The position numbers and the translations under genes are program-made. 11,306 bases of DNA from contig MGWJ01000180.1 in the NCBI GenBank assembly GCA_001800945.1, forward strand, positions 1 to 11,306, given 5' to 3'. This stretch comes from Flavobacteria bacterium RIFCSPLOWO2_12_FULL_31_7 (lineage in GTDB: Bacteria; Bacteroidota; Bacteroidia; Flavobacteriales; Flavobacteriaceae). Below the pieces are notes generated by a model that was not told where the DNA came from, searched no databases, and saw only the letters and a list, made by a program, of their open reading frames with translations. This document shows positions 8,516 to 11,306 of this stretch, one piece after another (within the stretch, counting starts at the first letter, position 1; the number at the start of each line of letters is the position of its first letter).

Positions 8516-10791
8516 TGATTTTTTTTCTTCTCTTGTGCATCAACTACTGCTACAGCTGCCATATTAACCATTTCTTCTACACTTGCACCCAATTGAAAAA
8601 TGTGAACAGGTTTTTCTAATCCCATCATAATTGGCCCGATTGAAACCACTTTATCCAATTCTTTTAGCATTTTGTAGGTAATATTTGCCGCATCTAAATT
8701 AGGAAAAATTAAAGTATTAACTTTTTTATTAGCTAATTTAGAAAAAGGAAACTTGCTTTTTAACATCTCAGGATTTAAAGCGAAATCGGTTTGAATCTCT
8801 CCGTCTACAATAAGTTCTGGATGATTTTCGTGTAAAATTTTAACAGCTTGTCTTACTTTTATAGCACTTTCGTTAGATGAAGAGCCAAAATTAGAGAATG
8901 AAATCATTGCAATAACAGGTTCAACACCAAACATTCTAGCTGTTTTAGCCGTCATTAACGCAATTTTTGCTAATTCTTCTGCGGATGGATTTGGGTTAAT
9001 CGCAGTATCTGACAAAAACAATGGTCCACGCTTGGTGTTCATGATATTTGTAGTTGCAATTCTACTTACCCCTTGTTGTCTGTCGATTAATTCCATTACT
9101 GGTTTTACAACAGTTGGGTAACTTCTTGAATAACCTGTTACCAAACAATCTGCATCACCAGTATTTACCATCATTGCTGCGAAATAATTACGCTCACGCA
9201 TCCATTTTTGTGCATCTAATAAAGAGGTTCCTCTGCGTTGTCTGGTTTTCCAGAAATACTGTGCATATTTTTCTCTGGTTTTATCTTCTTCTTTAGATTT
9301 TGGATCGATGATTTGTAATTCGGCATCAAAACCAATTTCTTCTTTTAATTCTTGAATAATTTCTAAATTACCTAATAAAATAGGAATTCCGATTCCTTCT
9401 TCATGAACAATTTGAGCTGCTTTCAACACATCTAATTGATCCGCTTCAGCAAACACAATTTTTTTAGGATCGGTTTTCGCTCTATTGAAAAGTAATTTTA
9501 CAATTTTATTATCGCCACCTAAACGTTCTTGTAATTCATCGGCGTATTTTTCCCAATCTGTAATTTCTATATCAGCTACTCCACTTTCCATAGCCGCTTT
9601 AGCCACTGCTGGAGAAATAGTTGAAATTAAACGCGGATCGAATGGTTTCGGAATGATATAATCTTTACCAAAAACCAATTTCTTTTCGCCATAAGCGATA
9701 TTTACTTGTTCTGGAACTGGAGTTTTGGCTAATTCTGCTAAAGCTCTAACGGCAGCCATTTTCATCGCTTCGTTAATTTTTCGAGCTCTTACGTCTAACG
9801 CGCCACGGAAAATGTATGGAAATCCTAGCACATTATTTACTTGGTTCGGATAATCAGAACGACCAGTTGCCATAATGATATCTTCACGCGTATTGATGGC
9901 TACATTATAATCAATCTCTGGTTCTGGATTCGCCATAGCAAACACAATTGGATTGGCTGCCATTGACAATAACATTTCTGGTTTTAAAATATTTCCAACC
10001 GATAATCCCAAGAACATATCGGCATCCTTTATAATTTCTGATAACGGAGCTGGATTACAAGATTTTGCGTAACGCATTTGTAATTCGGAAACATCTTCTC
10101 TACAAGTGGTAAGTAATCCGTTAACATCGAACATGTATAAATTTTCAGGTTTCACACCTAATAAAACGTATAAATTCGCGCAAGCTAAAGCTGCTGAACC
10201 TGCTCCTGAAACTACCACTTTAATTTTAGAAATATCTTTTTCAGCGATATCCAAAGCATTTAAAAGTGCTGCTGAAGAAATAATTGCTGTTCCATGTTGA
10301 TCATCATGCATCACAGGAATATTCAGTTCTTCCACCAACCTTCTTTCAATTTCGAAAGATTCTGGTGCTTTGATATCTTCTAAATTAATCCCACCAAATG
10401 TTGGTGCGATAGCTTTTACCGTTTCAACGAATTTATCAATATCTGTAGCATCTACTTCAATATCAAACACATCAATATCTGAAAATATTTTAAACAATAA
10501 TGCTTTACCTTCCATTACGGGTTTAGAAGCTTCTGGGCCGATATCGCCTAAACCTAAAACGGCAGTTCCATTGGTAATTACAGCCACTAAATTTCCTTTA
10601 GCCGTGTATTTGTAAACGTTATTAACATCTTTTGCAATTTCCAAACACGGCTCTGCTACTCCTGGCGAATACGCCAAGGACAAGTCGCGCTGGGTAGCAT
10701 ATTTTTTAGTAGGCAACACTTGAATTTTCCCAGGTGTTGGTTTCGCGTGATATAGTAAGGCTTCTCTTCTTTTATTATTACTTTTAGACAT
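8491..10791 (-). CDS. maeB: NADP-type malic enzyme fused to phosphotransacetylase-like domain
   Basis: The enzyme decarboxylates malate to pyruvate in the cytoplasm with reduction of NAD(P), supplying pyruvate and usually NADPH. Its 766 residues fit the long MaeB class. The malic-enzyme part covers about 1-425. The catalytic Tyr41 is in YSPGVAEPC, and NGTAVLGLGDIG lies at 74-85. The probable catalytic lysine is Lys96 in MEGKA. Metal ligands lie in NLEDIKAP (136-143) and PVMHDDQHGTAI (159-170). The dinucleotide loop GAGSAA is at 196-201, followed by the MANPEPEI segment near 286-293. From about 432 a phosphotransacetylase-like domain follows (KKIVFAEADQLDVLKAAQIV, later TGYSRSYPTV, DTAINPNP, SNFGSS and GPIMMGL). 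In other MaeB proteins this domain is not an active acyltransferase but binds acetyl-CoA as a regulatory site. The ATG (10789-10791) follows a consensus promoter by 23 nt. The basic C-terminal tail VKSKK is encoded by heptamer repeats and is probably not part of the fold. Cofactor preference (NADP or NAD) was not deduced from residues. Confidence 0.95.
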   Translation of the reverse strand: MSKSNNKRREALLYHAKPTPGKIQVLPTKKYATQRDLSLAYSPGVAEPCLEIAKDVNNVYKYTAKGNLVAVITNGTAVLGLGDIGPEASKPVMEGKALLFKIFSDIDVFDIEVDATDIDKFVETVKAIAPTFGGINLEDIKAPESFEIERRLVEELNIPVMHDDQHGTAIISSAALLNALDIAEKDISKIKVVVSGAGSAALACANLYVLLGVKPENLYMFDVNGLLTTCREDVSELQMRYAKSCNPAPLSEIIKDADMFLGLSVGNILKPEMLLSMAANPIVFAMANPEPEIDYNVAINTREDIIMATGRSDYPNQVNNVLGFPYIFRGALDVRARKINEAMKMAAVRALAELAKTPVPEQVNIAYGEKKLVFGKDYIIPKPFDPRLISTISPAVAKAAMESGVADIEITDWEKYADELQERLGGDNKIVKLLFNRAKTDPKKIVFAEADQLDVLKAAQIVHEEGIGIPILLGNLEIIQELKEEIGFDAELQIIDPKSKEEDKTREKYAQYFWKTRQRRGTSLLDAQKWMRERNYFAAMMVNTGDADCLVTGYSRSYPTVVKPVMELIDRQQGVSRIATTNIMNTKRGPLFLSDTAINPNPSAEELAKIALMTAKTARMFGVEPVIAMISFSNFGSSSNESAIKVRQAVKILHENHPELIVDGEIQTDFALNPEMLKSKFPFSKLANKKVNTLIFPNLDAANITYKMLKELDKVVSIGPIMMGLEKPVHIFQLGASVEEMVNMAAVAVVDAQEKKKNQLKVKSKK

Positions 10792-10814
10792 ATAAAATCA
10801 TTTGCATCAACTTA

Positions 10815-10843
10815 CAAAGATAAAATAAGCAATCAAATAACAA
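10815..10843 (-). promoter_or_regulatory. Flavobacterial promoter of maeB
   Basis: The minus strand has TTG (10841-10843), an 18-nt spacer and TATCTTTG (10815-10822), a full match to TTG-N17-23-TAnnTTTG. The -7 box ends 23 nt before the maeB ATG. As no matching box was found before ruvA or directly before sprA, this promoter may also feed those genes. Confidence 0.8.
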
Positions 10844-10969
10844 TAACGATTATTTAAAAAGTTACTTTTTCTTTTAACTTTTAATGTGTTGCTATTTTTC
10901 TTACAGAAACTAAATTTTGAAATTTGAATTACAGCCAACAAGTTTACTGAATTTTTATGAAAAGTAACC

Positions 10970-11009
10970 AGGTAGAAATACCTATGAGAAAAAACAGGTA
11001 TTACTACCT
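10970..11009. repeat. Two tandem AGGTA-N4-TACCT dyads forming one large inverted repeat
   Basis: AGGTA-GAAA-TACCT (10970-10983) and AGGTA-TTAC-TACCT (10996-11009) are each perfect 5+5 palindromes with a 4-nt centre. They lie 26 nt apart, centre to centre. Because each is palindromic, the two copies can also pair with each other as a 14-bp stem with one mismatch and a 12-nt loop (ATGAGAAAAAAC). Both are followed by AT and then a purine-rich base pair, so TACCTAT is a direct repeat. A two-site operator for a dimeric regulator is the simplest reading; a structured RNA is the alternative. Confidence 0.65.
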
Positions 11010-11033
11010 ATAAATTTCTGGTTAAAACTGATA

Positions 11034-11041
11034 TATCTTTA
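11034..11041 (+). promoter_or_regulatory. Possible -7 box of a divergent plus-strand promoter
   Basis: TATCTTTA differs from TAnnTTTG only at the last base. No TTG is found 17-23 nt upstream, so the -33 element is missing. The second AGGTA-N4-TACCT dyad ends 24 nt upstream, in the place an activator would occupy to replace a missing -33 box. This is a weak call on sequence alone. Confidence 0.3.
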
Positions 11042-11050
11042 CGGCGATAT

Positions 11051-11072
11051 TTTAAACCTCCCCTCGTTTAAA
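11051..11072. repeat. Hairpin TTTAAAC / GTTTAAA with C-rich loop
   Basis: Perfect 7-bp arms (11051-11057 and 11066-11072) enclose the 8-nt loop CTCCCCTC. The arms are AT-rich; the loop is the most C-rich stretch of the region. Confidence 0.45.
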
Positions 11073-11079
11073 TAAATCA

Positions 11080-11101
11080 TTTAAAGTCATTTGTCTTTAA
11101 A
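11080..11101. repeat. Hairpin TTTAAAG / CTTTAAA with 8-nt loop
   Basis: Perfect 7-bp arms (11080-11086 and 11095-11101) enclose TCATTTGT. Arm length, loop length and the TTTAAA core equal those of the hairpin at 11051-11072, seven nt upstream. Confidence 0.45.
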
Positions 11102-11115
11102 AAATTCTAACCTAC

Positions 11116-11166
11116 ATGTTTCATTATTTTATAACCAAAGAAATAATGAAAAAAATTAGTTTATGA
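11116..11166 (+). other. Possible 16-codon upstream ORF overlapping the next start
   Basis: ATG at 11116 opens MFHYFITKEIMKKISL, with a second in-frame ATG at 11146 giving MKKISL only. Its TGA (11164-11166) overlaps the ATG at 11163 as ATGA, the classic coupling arrangement. Both ATGs after 11140 lie in hairpin arms. Too short to be supported as a protein by itself. Confidence 0.2.
11119..11151. repeat. 11-bp perfect inverted repeat
   Basis: TTTCATTATTT (11119-11129) and AAATAATGAAA (11141-11151) are perfect inverse complements with an 11-nt loop; one T/G wobble could extend the stem. The second arm contains the ATG at 11146. It is one of the longest perfect stems seen in the window. Confidence 0.6.
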
Positions 11167-11184
11167 AATTCTTAAATTTCATAA
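11161..11184. repeat. 10-bp perfect inverted repeat over a start codon
   Basis: TTATGAAATT (11161-11170) and AATTTCATAA (11175-11184) pair without mismatch around the loop CTTA. The ATG at 11163 is in the first arm, so folding of a plus-strand RNA would hide that start. It lies nine nt after the preceding 11-bp repeat. Confidence 0.6.
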
Positions 11185-11306
11185 GAATGCTCAATCAAGT
11201 AACATTTAAAAAACAACTTATGAAAGAAAAAACTACCTATTGGTTAAAAACATTACCAATATTTAGGCGACAGAAAAAGAACCGCTTGAACAATCAAGAA
11301 AAATTA
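11163..11306 (+). CDS. Unrecognised plus-strand ORF, 5' part (runs off right edge)
   Basis: The frame is open for 48 codons from ATG 11163 to the last base. It is preceded by a TAG at 11157-11159, so it cannot start much earlier. In-frame ATGs at 11187 and 11220 are alternative starts; the latter follows an A-rich stretch and would give MKEKTTYWLKTLPIFRRQK. The visible peptide is strongly basic (RRQKKNR) without a signal peptide or clear membrane helix, and I recognise no family. It is divergent from maeB and preceded by the dyads and hairpins at 10970-11184, which would fit a regulated gene. In AT-rich DNA 48 open codons are not proof of coding. If it is not coding, this stretch is a further gene-free part of the region. 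A 7-bp inverted repeat (TATTGGT/ACCAATA, 11238-11261) lies inside it. Confidence 0.35.
   Translation, partial: MKFLNFIRMLNQVTFKKQLMKEKTTYWLKTLPIFRRQKKNRLNNQEKL

Larger units (their letters stand above)
10844..11162. other. Gene-free region rich in inverted repeats, upstream of maeB
   Basis: No ORF of recognisable protein lies here on either strand; the longest plus-strand frames have fewer than 20 codons. At 10861-10884 there is a weak heptamer-like T-rich stretch (TTACTTTTT, TTAACTTTT). From 10970 on a chain of inverted repeats follows, listed separately. The short stretch 11041-11066 (ACGGCG, CTCCCCTCG) is richer in G+C than its surroundings. I read the part right of about 10960 as control region or leader of the plus-strand frame at the right edge. 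This is inference from the position of the dyads. Confidence 0.6.

Noticed and set aside
9054..10615. Plus-strand frames of 64-81 codons inside maeB
   Set aside because: Shadows of conserved malic-enzyme and phosphotransacetylase-like coding sequence.
10980..10999. ACCT-N12-AGGT inverted pair of 20 nt resembling a lux box
   Set aside because: It is the inner edge of the two dyads; the conserved CTG/CAG core of lux boxes is incomplete and acyl-homoserine-lactone LuxR regulators are rare in Bacteroidota.
10957..11013. 18-codon frame MKSNQVEIPMRKNRYYYL
   Set aside because: It is largely made of the AGGTA-N4-TACCT dyads and lies upstream of the only candidate promoter; a chance frame is more likely.
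10844..11162. tRNA, metabolite riboswitch or insertion-sequence end
   Set aside because: No cloverleaf, no known riboswitch core and no terminal repeats with target duplication could be found by eye.
11238..11261. TATTGGT/ACCAATA inverted repeat as a regulatory site
   Set aside because: Seven pairs around a 10-nt loop inside an open frame; stems of this length are not rare in AT-rich DNA, so it is mentioned only with the ORF.
11285..11298. CTTGA-ACAA-TCAAG hairpin
   Set aside because: Only 5 bp with no T-run on either strand; expected by chance.

Overview
The window is AT-rich bacterial DNA that I assign to a flavobacterium (Bacteroidota, probably Flavobacteriaceae). The main reasons are a full-length SprA, the outer-membrane translocon of the type IX secretion system, and two promoters matching the Flavobacterium consensus TTG-N17-23-TAnnTTTG. 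Start codons are preceded by A-rich sequence rather than Shine-Dalgarno motifs. Species cannot be set from this sequence alone.

Layout: all recognisable genes lie on the minus strand, so they read from right to left. maeB (malic enzyme with a phosphotransacetylase-like tail, 8491-10791) comes first. After a 97-nt gap of heptamer repeats comes ruvA (Holliday-junction helicase subunit, 7812-8393). sprA (620-7810, 2396 aa) starts on a TTG one base after the ruvA stop. A 94-nt gap holds a hairpin, more heptamer repeats and a consensus promoter. Then comes gcvH (glycine cleavage H protein, 145-525). Finally, a VanZ-like membrane protein starts on GTG inside the 3' end of gcvH and runs off the left edge (1-176).

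The right end (10792-11306) has no recognised gene on the minus strand. It holds the maeB promoter, then an unusually dense run of inverted repeats: two tandem AGGTA-N4-TACCT dyads, two TTTAAA hairpins with 8-nt loops, and two long perfect AT-rich hairpins. It ends in an unrecognised open frame on the plus strand (from 11163, or a later ATG) that continues past the window. This looks like the control region of a divergent gene and is the part least explained by known families.

The genes do not form one pathway. They cover central carbon metabolism (maeB), recombination repair (ruvA), protein secretion and gliding (sprA), C1/lipoyl metabolism (gcvH) and an envelope protein of unknown role (VanZ-like). 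What links them is transcription: ruvA to sprA is tightly coupled, and gcvH to vanZ overlaps behind its own promoter. No tRNA, rRNA, CRISPR array, transposase or phage gene was seen.
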